Shown here piece by piece: positions 21,132 through 29,029 of a stretch of DNA of 64,000 nucleotides (the first letter of the stretch is position 1; each line of letters opens with the position of its first letter). This stretch comes from Arthrobacter sp. JZ12 (lineage in GTDB: Bacteria; Actinomycetota; Actinomycetes; Actinomycetales; Micrococcaceae). The notes under the pieces were generated by a model. It had not been told where the DNA came from. It saw only the letters and a program-made list of their open reading frames with translations, and made no database searches. A program made the position numbers and the translations under genes. The stretch spans positions 1,550,001-1,614,000 of the forward strand of contig NZ_CP045246.1 in assembly GCF_035189165.1 (NCBI RefSeq). The letters are read 5' to 3'.

Positions 21132-23885
21132 GTGAACCAAACAAACCAAACCGTGCAAGTCAGCGCCCCGACAGGCGTCCAGACCAGTCCTGCGCCCGCA
21201 GCTGTGAACACTCTGGAGCGGTCGCGCCTCCTGGTGGTTGACGGGCACTCGATGGCATTCCGGGCGTTCTACGCGCTGCCTGCCGAAAACTTCTCCACCG
21301 ACACGGGCCAGCACACCAACGCCGTCTACGGGTTCACCGCAATGCTGATCAATCTCCTGCGGGACCAGGAGCCAACCCATGTTGCCGTTGCCTTCGACCT
21401 TGATACCCCTACTTTTCGGGATGCCGAGTACACCGAGTACAAGGGCGGCCGCTCCAAGACGCCGCAGGAGTTCCACGGCCAGGTGGATTTGATCATCAAG
21501 GTGCTGGAGGCCATGCGCATTCCCACCCTGTCCATGGAAGGCTATGAGGCCGACGACGTCCTGGCCACCCTCGCTACCACCGCCGCGGCCCGTGGCTGGG
21601 ACGTGCAGGTGGTAAGCGGTGACCGGGACGTTTTCCAGCTCGTAAACGACCGCGTTACGGTGCTCTACCCGAAGCAGGGAGTCACCAACATCCCGCAGAT
21701 GGATGCGAAGGCGGTTGAGGAGAAGTACTTCGTCCCTCCAAGCCTCTACTCGGACCTTGCCGCGCTGGTCGGGGAAACCGCGGACAACCTCGCGGGCGTG
21801 CCGGGCGTTGGGCCCAAGACCGCAGCCAAATGGCTCCTGAAGTACGGCGGTCTCGATGGCATTCTGGAGAACCTGGACGCAATCGGCGGCAAGGTCGGCA
21901 TCGCACTGCGCGAGAACATTGAGAACGTCAAGCGGAACCGCCGTCTGAACCGCCTGCTGACCGATCTCGAACTGACCGTGGACCTGGACACCATGGCCGC
22001 CCAGCGCCCCGATCGGGATGCGGTCGAGGATCTGTTCGATTCACTGCAGTTCAATGTGCTCAGGAAGCGGCTGTTCGATCTCTTCGGCGAGGACGAGCCG
22101 GAAGTGCCGGGGGCCGAGATGGCTCCGCCGCAGCACCAGATCCTCGCCGATGCCGACGCATTGACCCGATGGATCAGATCGACCAACCAGTCTCCGGCGG
22201 CCGTACAGGTTGTCACACGGTCCACAAGCGGGGGAGAGGAAGCGGTCGGCGCTGCACTGGTTACAGACTCCAGCGGCGCATACGTTCCTTTCGAGGACCT
22301 CGATGGGGACGCCGAAGCAGTGCTGGCGGGCTGGTTTGCAGACCTGGACGCACCGAAGGTGGTTCACGATTTCAAGGCCGCATACAAGCTGCTGCACGCA
22401 CGCGGTTTCCACCTTGCCGGGGAAGTGGACGACACCGCGATCTCCGGGTACCTGATCCAGCCCGACCGGCGCAGCTATGAGCTCGCTGACCTGAGCCAGT
22501 TCCACCTCAAGCTGACGGTACCGGGAGCCGCAACTCCTACCGGCGGCCAGCAGGCCTTGGCACTGGAGGAGGAAGACGTCGCCACTCCCGCCATCGCTGC
22601 CGCCCATGCGGCGCTGGAGCTCAGCCGGCATTTCGCGGGACAGCTTGTGCAACGGGGGGCAAACCAGTTGCTCGCCGGGCTGGAGCTGCCCCTTGCCGAG
22701 GTGCTGGCTCGGATGGAGCTTACCGGCATCAGTGTTGCCGTCGACGGCCTTGACCGGCTGTACGACGATTTCTCGGCCACAATGGCCAACACGAGTTCCG
22801 AGGCCTTCCGGATCATCGGCAAGGAAATCAACCTCGGCTCACCCAAACAGCTGCAGGCTGTGCTGTTCGATGAACTGGGGCTGCCGAAGACCAAGAAGAT
22901 CAAGACGGGGTACTCCACCGACGCCGATGCGCTTACCGATCTGATCGTCAAGACTGGGCATCCCTTCCTGGAGCAGCTCCTGGCGCACCGGGATGCATCC
23001 AAGCTGCGCCAAACCGTCGAGGGGCTCCGCAAATCGGTGGCCGACGACGGCAGGATCCACACCACATACGTCCAGACCATCGCGGCAACCGGACGCCTGT
23101 CTTCGATGAACCCGAATCTGCAGAACATTCCCATCCGGTCGGATGAGGGCCGCCGAATCCGGGAAGCTTTCGTGGTTGGTCCCGGCTACGAGAGCCTGAT
23201 GACGGCGGACTACTCGCAGATCGAGATGCGCATCATGGCGCACCTCTCGGGCGATGAAGGGTTGATCCAGGCATTCAACGAGGGGGAGGACCTGCACCGG
23301 TTCGTGGGCTCCCACATATTCGGCGTGGCGCCCGAGGACGTCACGAGCGCAATGCGTTCAAAGGTGAAGGCCATGTCCTACGGCCTTGTCTATGGCCTGA
23401 GCTCATTCGGACTGTCCAAGCAGCTCGCGATCTCCGTTGATGAGGCACGGACGCTGATGCGCGACTACTTCGACCGTTTCGGCGCCGTTCGCGATTACCT
23501 TCGGGGCATTGTGGAGCAGGCACGCAAGGACGGTTTCACGTCGACCATCGAGGGCCGCCGTCGTTACCTGCCGGACCTCTCGAGCGACAACAGGCAGCTC
23601 CGTGAGATGGCCGAGCGGGCCGCGCTCAACGCACCGATCCAGGGTTCGGCTGCCGACATCATCAAGAAGGCGATGCTCGGCGTCGACGATGAGCTTCGGG
23701 CCCGTGGCCTGTCCTCACGGATGCTCCTGCAGGTGCATGACGAACTAGTCCTCGAGGTCGCTCCCGGTGAGGCGGAGGAGGTCGAGCAGGTGGTCCGTGC
23801 GGAGATGGCTGGCGCGGCCGACCTATCGGTCCCGCTCGATGTGTCAGTGGGTACCGGCACCAGCTGGCACGAAGCAGCACACTGA
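21132..23885 (+). CDS. polA: DNA polymerase I
   Basis: PolA fills gaps and removes RNA primers, and works with the UvrABC system encoded downstream. The 917-residue protein has an N-terminal 5' nuclease (LLVVDGHSMAFRAFY, GYEADDVLATLA, GVPGVGPKTAAKWL) and a degenerate middle 3'-5' exonuclease domain. The polymerase domain shows motif A Asp693 in TADYSQIEMR, motif B KAMSYGLVYG and motif C with Asp870 in QVHDELV. The proofreading domain lacks the first metal-binding DxE and the later Asp, so proofreading is predicted absent. GTG 21132 is preferred from the -10 spacing; GTG 21204 is an alternative. Confidence 0.96.
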   Translation: MNQTNQTVQVSAPTGVQTSPAPAAVNTLERSRLLVVDGHSMAFRAFYALPAENFSTDTGQHTNAVYGFTAMLINLLRDQEPTHVAVAFDLDTPTFRDAEYTEYKGGRSKTPQEFHGQVDLIIKVLEAMRIPTLSMEGYEADDVLATLATTAAARGWDVQVVSGDRDVFQLVNDRVTVLYPKQGVTNIPQMDAKAVEEKYFVPPSLYSDLAALVGETADNLAGVPGVGPKTAAKWLLKYGGLDGILENLDAIGGKVGIALRENIENVKRNRRLNRLLTDLELTVDLDTMAAQRPDRDAVEDLFDSLQFNVLRKRLFDLFGEDEPEVPGAEMAPPQHQILADADALTRWIRSTNQSPAAVQVVTRSTSGGEEAVGAALVTDSSGAYVPFEDLDGDAEAVLAGWFADLDAPKVVHDFKAAYKLLHARGFHLAGEVDDTAISGYLIQPDRRSYELADLSQFHLKLTVPGAATPTGGQQALALEEEDVATPAIAAAHAALELSRHFAGQLVQRGANQLLAGLELPLAEVLARMELTGISVAVDGLDRLYDDFSATMANTSSEAFRIIGKEINLGSPKQLQAVLFDELGLPKTKKIKTGYSTDADALTDLIVKTGHPFLEQLLAHRDASKLRQTVEGLRKSVADDGRIHTTYVQTIAATGRLSSMNPNLQNIPIRSDEGRRIREAFVVGPGYESLMTADYSQIEMRIMAHLSGDEGLIQAFNEGEDLHRFVGSHIFGVAPEDVTSAMRSKVKAMSYGLVYGLSSFGLSKQLAISVDEARTLMRDYFDRFGAVRDYLRGIVEQARKDGFTSTIEGRRRYLPDLSSDNRQLREMAERAALNAPIQGSAADIIKKAMLGVDDELRARGLSSRMLLQVHDELVLEVAPGEAEEVEQVVRAEMAGAADLSVPLDVSVGTGTSWHEAAH

Positions 23886-23927
23886 CTCCTCGCCAAGTGA
23901 CCAATGGTCTGGAGGGGCGCGGACGGC

Positions 23928-23933
23928 TAGGCT
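23928..23933 (+). promoter_or_regulatory. -10 element for leaderless GNAT gene
   Basis: TAGGCT is 8 bases before GTG 23942, the same arrangement as at polA. No ribosome binding site lies between. Confidence 0.5.
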
Positions 23934-23941
23934 GTGCTTTC

Positions 23942-25252
23942 GTGACTGCCGAACCGCAAATCGCGCCCACCCTACGTGTCGAGTCGTTCACGGCCGCGCA
24001 GGGCAGCGACCTGTCCGGAGAGGGCGCGTTCGCGGCCTGGCTTGAAGGCGTGCGCTTCGGGTTCCATCAGGCGCGGGTGGAGCCGGACGACGTTCCGGCG
24101 CTTGCCGAGGCGTACGACGCGGATGGCCGCATACTCTGGGGCGCTTACGACGACAACGGCGGAACACATGCCTGGGATCCGCGCATCCCGGTCGCCACCT
24201 ACGCCACCATGGTCAATTCGTTGAACGTGGGCGGCGGCAGGCTCCTGGACGCACATTTGGTGACCTCGGTGACCGTGCGCCCCACCCACCGGCGCAAGGG
24301 GCTGCTGCGCCGGATGATCACCCAGGATCTTCAGGGAGCAGCCGACAGGGGACTGGCGATCGCGGCCCTTACCGCCTCAGAGGCCACCATCTATGGCCGG
24401 TTCGGTTTCGGTGCCGCCGCTCTCACCACGAGCGTGGAGGTTGACGTCCGGGAGCGGTTCGAACTGACCGCTCCCTCGTATGGGCGGATGGAGGTCGTGG
24501 AACCGCGAAGCGCGGTGGAACTCGCGGATGCCATCTTCGCAGGCTTTCACGCCCGTGCCCGCGGCTCTGTGGGCCGCCAGTACAGTTACGCCCGCATGGC
24601 CTCGGGATTGTGGGGCGAGGAACGGCCGCGCCCGGACAACGGGCTTCGAACCGCAGTCCATTACGACGACGACGGCCGCCCGGACGCCTATGTGTCCTAC
24701 AAATTCAACGGTTGGGATTCAACCCCGACTACCGTGCGGGTGAAGGACCTTGTGGCGGTTTCGGACGCAGCCTACCTTGAGATCTGGCGCTACCTCGGCT
24801 CGCTGGACCTGATTGACCGGGTGACCTTCCATGCCGCCCCGGTCCAGGACCCTCTGCCGTGGGCGCTGTCCGACCGCCGCTGCCGGACGCTGAAGTCCGA
24901 CGAGGACGCACTGTGGCTGCGGATCCTGGACCCGCTGGTGGCCCTGGAAACACGCTTCTATGAGTCCGACGGCACGCTGACAGTGCGGGTGGCCGACGCG
25001 CTCCGCCACGCTGCCGGAACCTTCAAGATTGTGGCTGAGGCCGGTTCTGCCGTTGTCTCGAGGCTCGAGGAGGGGACACAGGCGGACATCGACCTCGATG
25101 TTTCGGCTCTGGGTTCGCTGTATCTCGGGGGTGTGGACGCAACCATCCTCGCCAGCGCCGGAAGGATCTCGGCATCGTCCCCGGACGCTCTGGGCCTCGC
25201 CGACCGGTTGTTCGGTGTCGCCCGTCAGCCCTACTGCGTCACGCACTTCTGA
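23942..25252 (+). CDS. Eis-like GNAT family N-acetyltransferase
   Basis: This 436-residue protein has the Eis architecture: an N-terminal GNAT domain with the acetyl-CoA site VTVRPTHRRKGLLRRMI, a second irregular GNAT domain, and a C-terminal sterol-carrier-like domain. It ends in the YCVTHF tail whose free carboxylate acts as general base in Eis proteins. Mycobacterial Eis acetylates aminoglycosides and other amines. The natural substrate here is unknown. GTG 23942 is chosen over the upstream ATG at 23897 because of the upstream TAGGCT and because family sequence starts here. Confidence 0.85.
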   Translation: MTAEPQIAPTLRVESFTAAQGSDLSGEGAFAAWLEGVRFGFHQARVEPDDVPALAEAYDADGRILWGAYDDNGGTHAWDPRIPVATYATMVNSLNVGGGRLLDAHLVTSVTVRPTHRRKGLLRRMITQDLQGAADRGLAIAALTASEATIYGRFGFGAAALTTSVEVDVRERFELTAPSYGRMEVVEPRSAVELADAIFAGFHARARGSVGRQYSYARMASGLWGEERPRPDNGLRTAVHYDDDGRPDAYVSYKFNGWDSTPTTVRVKDLVAVSDAAYLEIWRYLGSLDLIDRVTFHAAPVQDPLPWALSDRRCRTLKSDEDALWLRILDPLVALETRFYESDGTLTVRVADALRHAAGTFKIVAEAGSAVVSRLEEGTQADIDLDVSALGSLYLGGVDATILASAGRISASSPDALGLADRLFGVARQPYCVTHF

Positions 25253-25266
25253 ATACCTGTCTCGCT

Positions 25267-25296
25267 TTGACCCGGATTGTGGGCTGGCGCTAGACT
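25267..25296 (+). promoter_or_regulatory. Housekeeping sigma promoter of rpsA
   Basis: TTGACC (25267-25272) and TAGACT (25291-25296) are separated by 18 bases, the best -35/-10 pair seen in the window. Transcription would begin near 25303, giving an rpsA leader of about 245 bases. Confidence 0.75.
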
Positions 25297-25339
25297 GGAT
25301 AGGCGTGTCCCGCGCACAGTGACCGGCTGCCAGTTCCCT

Positions 25340-25382
25340 GATCAGTTTTTGACCAGATTTCTGGCACTGATCTGTCCGGATT
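25340..25382 (+). other. Stem-loop in the rpsA leader
   Basis: GATCAGT (25340-25346) pairs with ACTGATC (25376-25382), and an inner CCAG (25353-25356) pairs with CTGG (25371-25374). Together they form an interrupted stem about 40-80 bases into the predicted leader. The T-run inside the loop is not placed as in a terminator. A role in S1 autoregulation is possible but only inferred. Confidence 0.35.
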
Positions 25383-25546
25383 TCCGGCTCAGTCCGATCA
25401 ATGGTGCGGAGGCAGCAGTGCTTACACATTTCCAATTGTCCACTTCCGGACAGGCTTCTCGCGGAGAGCGCATTGACGTGCGCCCGCCATGCGGAGCTAA
25501 GGACGGTCCGGAACTCATAAATCATCCACAACGGAGCCCCAACTAC

Positions 25547-27022
25547 ATGACCATCACCACCACCGAGAAGCCAGGTGCCCCGCAGGTCGCTATCAACGAC
25601 ATCGGCACCTCTGAGGACTTCCTCGCAGCCATTGACGCCACCATCAAGTACTTCAACGACGGAGACCTCGTCGAAGGAACGGTAGTCAAGGTTGACCGCG
25701 ACGAAGTTCTGCTCGACATCGGTTACAAGACCGAAGGTGTCATTCCTTCCCGCGAGCTTTCCATCAAGCACGATGTCGATCCGGGGGACGTGGTCTCCGT
25801 TGGTGACGAGGTTGAAGCGCTTGTCCTCACCAAGGAAGACAAGGAAGGCCGCCTGATCCTCTCGAAGAAGCGCGCACAGTACGAGCGTGCCTGGGGCGAC
25901 ATCGAGAAGGTCAAGGAAGAAGACGGTGTTGTCACCGGTACGGTCATCGAGGTTGTCAAGGGTGGTCTTATCCTCGACATCGGCCTGCGCGGCTTCCTTC
26001 CCGCATCGCTCGTCGAGATGCGCCGTGTCCGCGACCTGGCTCCGTACATCGGCCAGCAGATCGAGGCAAAGATCATCGAGCTGGACAAGAACCGCAACAA
26101 CGTTGTTCTGTCCCGCCGTGCGTGGCTCGAGCAGACCCAGTCCGAGGTTCGCTCCACCTTCCTCAACAAGCTGGAGAAGGGCCAGGTCCGTCCGGGCGTT
26201 GTGTCCTCCATCGTCAACTTCGGCGCATTCGTGGACCTGGGCGGCGTAGACGGCCTGGTTCACGTTTCCGAGCTGTCCTGGAAGCACATCGATCACCCCT
26301 CCGAGGTTGTCGAGGTCGGCCAGGAAGTCACCGTTGAGGTTCTCGAGGTTGACCTGGACCGCGAGCGCGTCTCCCTGTCGCTGAAGGCCACCCAGGAAGA
26401 TCCGTGGCAGACCTTCGCCCGCACCCACGCCCTCGGCCAGGTTGTTCCGGGTAAGGTCACCAAGCTTGTTCCGTTCGGTGCGTTCGTCCGCGTTGAGGAC
26501 GGCATCGAGGGCCTCGTGCACATCTCCGAGCTGGCAGTCCGCCACGTTGAGCTGGCCGAGCAGGTTGTCTCCGTTGGCGACGAGCTCTTCGTCAAGGTCA
26601 TCGACATCGACCTCGAGCGTCGTCGTATCTCCCTCAGCCTCAAGCAGGCCAACGAGGGCGTGGACGCCGACAGCACCGAGTTCGACCCGGCTCTGTACGG
26701 TATGGCCGCTGAGTACGACGAAGAGGGCAACTACAAGTACCCCGAGGGCTTCGACCCCGAGTCCAACGAGTGGCTTGAGGGCTACGAGGCACAGCGTGCC
26801 GCTTGGGAGGCACAGTACGCCGAGGCTCAGGCTCGCTGGGAGGCTCACAAGAAGCAGGTTGCACAGCACGCTTCCGACGACGCTGCTGCCGCCAACGAGT
26901 CCGTCGACTCCGGCGCCACCAGCTACTCCTCCGAGCCGGCTGCCGAGTCCAACGTTGGCTCCGGAACCCTGGCTTCGGACGAGGCTCTTGCAGCACTTCG
27001 CGAGAAGCTGACCGGCAACTAA
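25547..27022 (+). CDS. rpsA: 30S ribosomal protein S1
   Basis: S1 binds mRNA on the 30S subunit and helps initiation on leadered messages. The 491-residue protein has four S1 (OB-fold) domains at about residues 38-107, 125-190, 212-280 and 297-366, and then a low-complexity Glu/Ala/Ser-rich tail of about 125 residues. This four-domain form is usual in actinobacteria, in contrast to six in E. coli. ATG 25547 begins the conserved MTITTTEKP sequence. The frame is open far upstream but that part is leader. Its codon use is noticeably restricted, as expected for high expression. Confidence 0.97.
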   Translation: MTITTTEKPGAPQVAINDIGTSEDFLAAIDATIKYFNDGDLVEGTVVKVDRDEVLLDIGYKTEGVIPSRELSIKHDVDPGDVVSVGDEVEALVLTKEDKEGRLILSKKRAQYERAWGDIEKVKEEDGVVTGTVIEVVKGGLILDIGLRGFLPASLVEMRRVRDLAPYIGQQIEAKIIELDKNRNNVVLSRRAWLEQTQSEVRSTFLNKLEKGQVRPGVVSSIVNFGAFVDLGGVDGLVHVSELSWKHIDHPSEVVEVGQEVTVEVLEVDLDRERVSLSLKATQEDPWQTFARTHALGQVVPGKVTKLVPFGAFVRVEDGIEGLVHISELAVRHVELAEQVVSVGDELFVKVIDIDLERRRISLSLKQANEGVDADSTEFDPALYGMAAEYDEEGNYKYPEGFDPESNEWLEGYEAQRAAWEAQYAEAQARWEAHKKQVAQHASDDAAAANESVDSGATSYSSEPAAESNVGSGTLASDEALAALREKLTGN

Positions 27023-27031
27023 GGTCGCTTG

Positions 27032-27066
27032 AAAAGGCCCTCCACCTTCGGGTGGGGGGCCTTTTT
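27032..27066 (+). terminator. rpsA terminator
   Basis: A 15-bp stem (27032-27046 with 27051-27065, one G-T pair) encloses a TTCG loop, and the 3' arm ends in a T-run. It begins 10 bases after the rpsA stop. Its AAAA 5' arm may also work for the convergent methyltransferase. Confidence 0.9.
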
Positions 27067-27121
27067 CGCGTATCAACCGCATCGAGCGGGCGGAGATAGC
27101 CTAGCTGGCACCCCTTGGTGG

Positions 27122-28264
27122 TTATTTCCGCCCGGTCGCTGCGGGGCGGGTGCTTACCGTGACAGTGAACTTGGGGTTGCGTGCAACCTGCCGCGTTGGA
27201 CCTACGAGCCTTTCGAGGGCTGGCCGGTACTGGAGGTGGCTGTTCCACACCGTCCACAGCTCGCTGCCGGTCCCCAGGACCCGGGACGCGTGCTCGAACA
27301 GCTTGAGCGCAATACCGGCATGCACAGTGTGGCCCGAGTGGAAGGGCGGATTGAGCACGATCAGCTGTGCGCTTCCGTCCGGCTGGCCGGACAGGCCGTC
27401 ATCCCGTACGACGACGACCTGCCCGCCGACACCGTTCGCCTCGACTGTTGCGCGCGTCGCCGCCACAGCGGCGGCCGACGTGTCCGTCGCGGTGATGGAC
27501 AGTCCCGGCCGGATGGCCAGGTAGGAGGCGATCGATCCGTTCCCGCAGCCCAGGTCTATTGCGTGCTCCGCCTGCCGGGCGTTTCCAAGGTGGGGGAGCA
27601 GGAACCGTGTACCCGGGTCCAGGCGCGGGCCGCCGAAGGTGGCTCCGAAGGCGCGCAGCTTCAGCGGACGGGGGAGGCCGACGTCGTACTCCGCTTCCGT
27701 GGGGAACGGGCACGGTCCGGTCGGCAGGGGACCTGTAGCGGTGAGGATACGGGACTTCTGGCGCGCCAGGCCGGCGCTTACGGTCCTGAAGTAGCGGGTC
27801 AGAACTGAGGTCATCGCGGGAGTCATGTGCTTGACGCGGCCCCCGGCAAGAACCGTGACTGTCGGATCGGCTGCGGCGGCGATGTGCCAGGCAATTTCCT
27901 CCAGCGCGTCCAGTGACCGTGGAAGCTGCAGCAGGACCAGCCGGACGCCGTCGAACACCTCGCCGTCGAGGGAGGAGGAACGGAACCGGCCCTCGAAGCC
28001 GAAATTGCGTGCGTTGGCGGCGAGCGCCAACTCACTCGTCAACGAGTCCTGGTGGACGCGCACCCCCTCGGCTCCGCCGTGCAGCGCGCCGCAAGTTAGT
28101 GCCCCGTGGGTGTCGCCGACGACGGCCACCTCACCTGGAGCCGAGGCTTGCAGCAGCTCCGCTGCCGAGTCGAGGAGCAGGCGGTCGGTGGCGTCGGCCG
28201 CGAAAAGATTGTTTGCCTCGACATCAGGCCATCGTCGAAGGGCGTCGAGGTTGAACTCAGGCAC
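27122..28264 (-). CDS. Class I SAM-dependent methyltransferase, RlmG/RsmC-like
   Basis: This 380-residue protein has a C-terminal Rossmann methyltransferase domain with HAIDLGCGNGSIASYLA and the catalytic VLNPPFHSG, the NPPF motif of N2-guanine or N6-adenine methyltransferases acting on rRNA. The N-terminal half is a degenerate methyltransferase-like domain, as in RlmG/RsmC. That predicts 16S or 23S rRNA guanine methylation; the exact site is not inferable. The start is GTG 28264, which overlaps the end of the upstream yigZ-like gene by 8 bases, so translation is coupled. The frame continues upstream inside that gene without family similarity. Confidence 0.82.
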   Translation of the reverse strand: MPEFNLDALRRWPDVEANNLFAADATDRLLLDSAAELLQASAPGEVAVVGDTHGALTCGALHGGAEGVRVHQDSLTSELALAANARNFGFEGRFRSSSLDGEVFDGVRLVLLQLPRSLDALEEIAWHIAAAADPTVTVLAGGRVKHMTPAMTSVLTRYFRTVSAGLARQKSRILTATGPLPTGPCPFPTEAEYDVGLPRPLKLRAFGATFGGPRLDPGTRFLLPHLGNARQAEHAIDLGCGNGSIASYLAIRPGLSITATDTSAAAVAATRATVEANGVGGQVVVVRDDGLSGQPDGSAQLIVLNPPFHSGHTVHAGIALKLFEHASRVLGTGSELWTVWNSHLQYRPALERLVGPTRQVARNPKFTVTVSTRPAATGRK

Positions 28265-28931
28265 AGTCGACCCATTCCTCGCCGGCCTGGGAGAGCAGTG
28301 CCTGCCCCGCCGTGAGTCCTGCAATGCGTCCGTGGAAGGAATCCACTGCTTCCTGCCCGCCCGCAACGGCGGCGGTGATGGAGGCGAGCTGTACGTCGTA
28401 GGCCGAGCCGAGGACGGCGATGCCGGTGGTACGCAGGTCGTTCTCGAGTTTCCCGGCAATTGCAGGCGGCACAGCAATCGTGAACAGGCGCCGTCGTTCG
28501 CGCTTCAGGAAAGAGGCTGAATCGAGGGCGCTGGAGACGGACTCGGAGTACGCGCGGACCAGGCCGCCCGCTCCAAGGAGGACTCCGCCGAAGTAGCGGA
28601 CCACCACGGCAACAATGTCGCTCGCGTCGGCGCGGCCGGGAGCCGTTTCCCGTCGCATCAGAGCCTCGAGCATCGGGGCGCCGGCAGTGCCGGACGGCTC
28701 GCCGTCGTCGTTGGCCCGCTGGATCTCACGGGCCGGACCGATCAGATAGGCGCTGCAATGATGCCGGGCATCCGGGAATTCTCTGCGAAGCCGTGCAACC
28801 AGGGCACGCGCCTGCTCGTCGCTCTCCACCCGCTCAAGAACTGTGATGAAGCGGGAGCGCCGTATCTCAAGCTCCTGCCTGTGGGGTGCGGCGATCGTGG
28901 TGTAGCTCAGCGCCGTCCCGGTTGCAGTCAT
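28257..28931 (-). CDS. YigZ/IMPACT family protein
   Basis: This 224-residue protein has the IMPACT N-terminal domain: RSRFITVLERVESDEQARAL, then HHCSAYLIG, NDDGEPSGTAG and VVVRYFGGVLLGAGGLVRAYS. A C-terminal ferredoxin-like domain follows. Eukaryotic IMPACT regulates the kinase GCN2. The role of the bacterial YigZ form is not settled, and translation-related function is often suggested. Its partner here is a probable rRNA methyltransferase, overlapping by 8 bases, which supports such a link weakly. ATG 28931 is preceded by a TAAACT hexamer at 6 bases. Confidence 0.9.
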   Translation of the reverse strand: MTATGTALSYTTIAAPHRQELEIRRSRFITVLERVESDEQARALVARLRREFPDARHHCSAYLIGPAREIQRANDDGEPSGTAGAPMLEALMRRETAPGRADASDIVAVVVRYFGGVLLGAGGLVRAYSESVSSALDSASFLKRERRRLFTIAVPPAIAGKLENDLRTTGIAVLGSAYDVQLASITAAVAGGQEAVDSFHGRIAGLTAGQALLSQAGEEWVDCA

Positions 28932-28937
28932 CAGTCC

Positions 28938-28943
28938 AGTTTA
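28938..28943 (-). promoter_or_regulatory. -10 element for leaderless yigZ-like gene
   Basis: TAAACT on the minus strand ends 6 bases before the ATG at 28931. No Shine-Dalgarno sequence fits between. Confidence 0.5.
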
Positions 28944-28959
28944 GGCACCTGGGCGAAAC

Positions 28960-28995
28960 AGGCAGCCCTGTCCGCCCAGGCAGCCCCGTCCGCCC
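28960..28995 (+). repeat. Two tandem 18-base units upstream of coaE
   Basis: AGGCAGCCCTGTCCGCCC (28960-28977) is followed immediately by a copy with one C-for-T change (28978-28995). A partial third match (AAACAGGC) follows. The array lies in the 98-base gap between the divergent yigZ-like and coaE start codons. Confidence 0.75.
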
Positions 28996-29016
28996 AAACA
29001 GGCCAAGGACGGCAGG

Positions 29017-29022
29017 TAGCCT
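29017..29022 (+). promoter_or_regulatory. -10 element for leaderless coaE
   Basis: TAGCCT is 7 bases before ATG 29030. The 18-base tandem repeats end 21 bases upstream of it, covering the -35 area. Confidence 0.5.
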
Positions 29023-29029
29023 TGCAGAC

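Noticed and set aside
24719-27082. A 787-codon minus-strand frame opposite rpsA and the Eis-like gene
   Set aside because: Its sequence is Val/Leu/Asp/Gly-biased in a way that follows the codon bias of rpsA in reverse. The plus-strand S1 domains are unambiguous.
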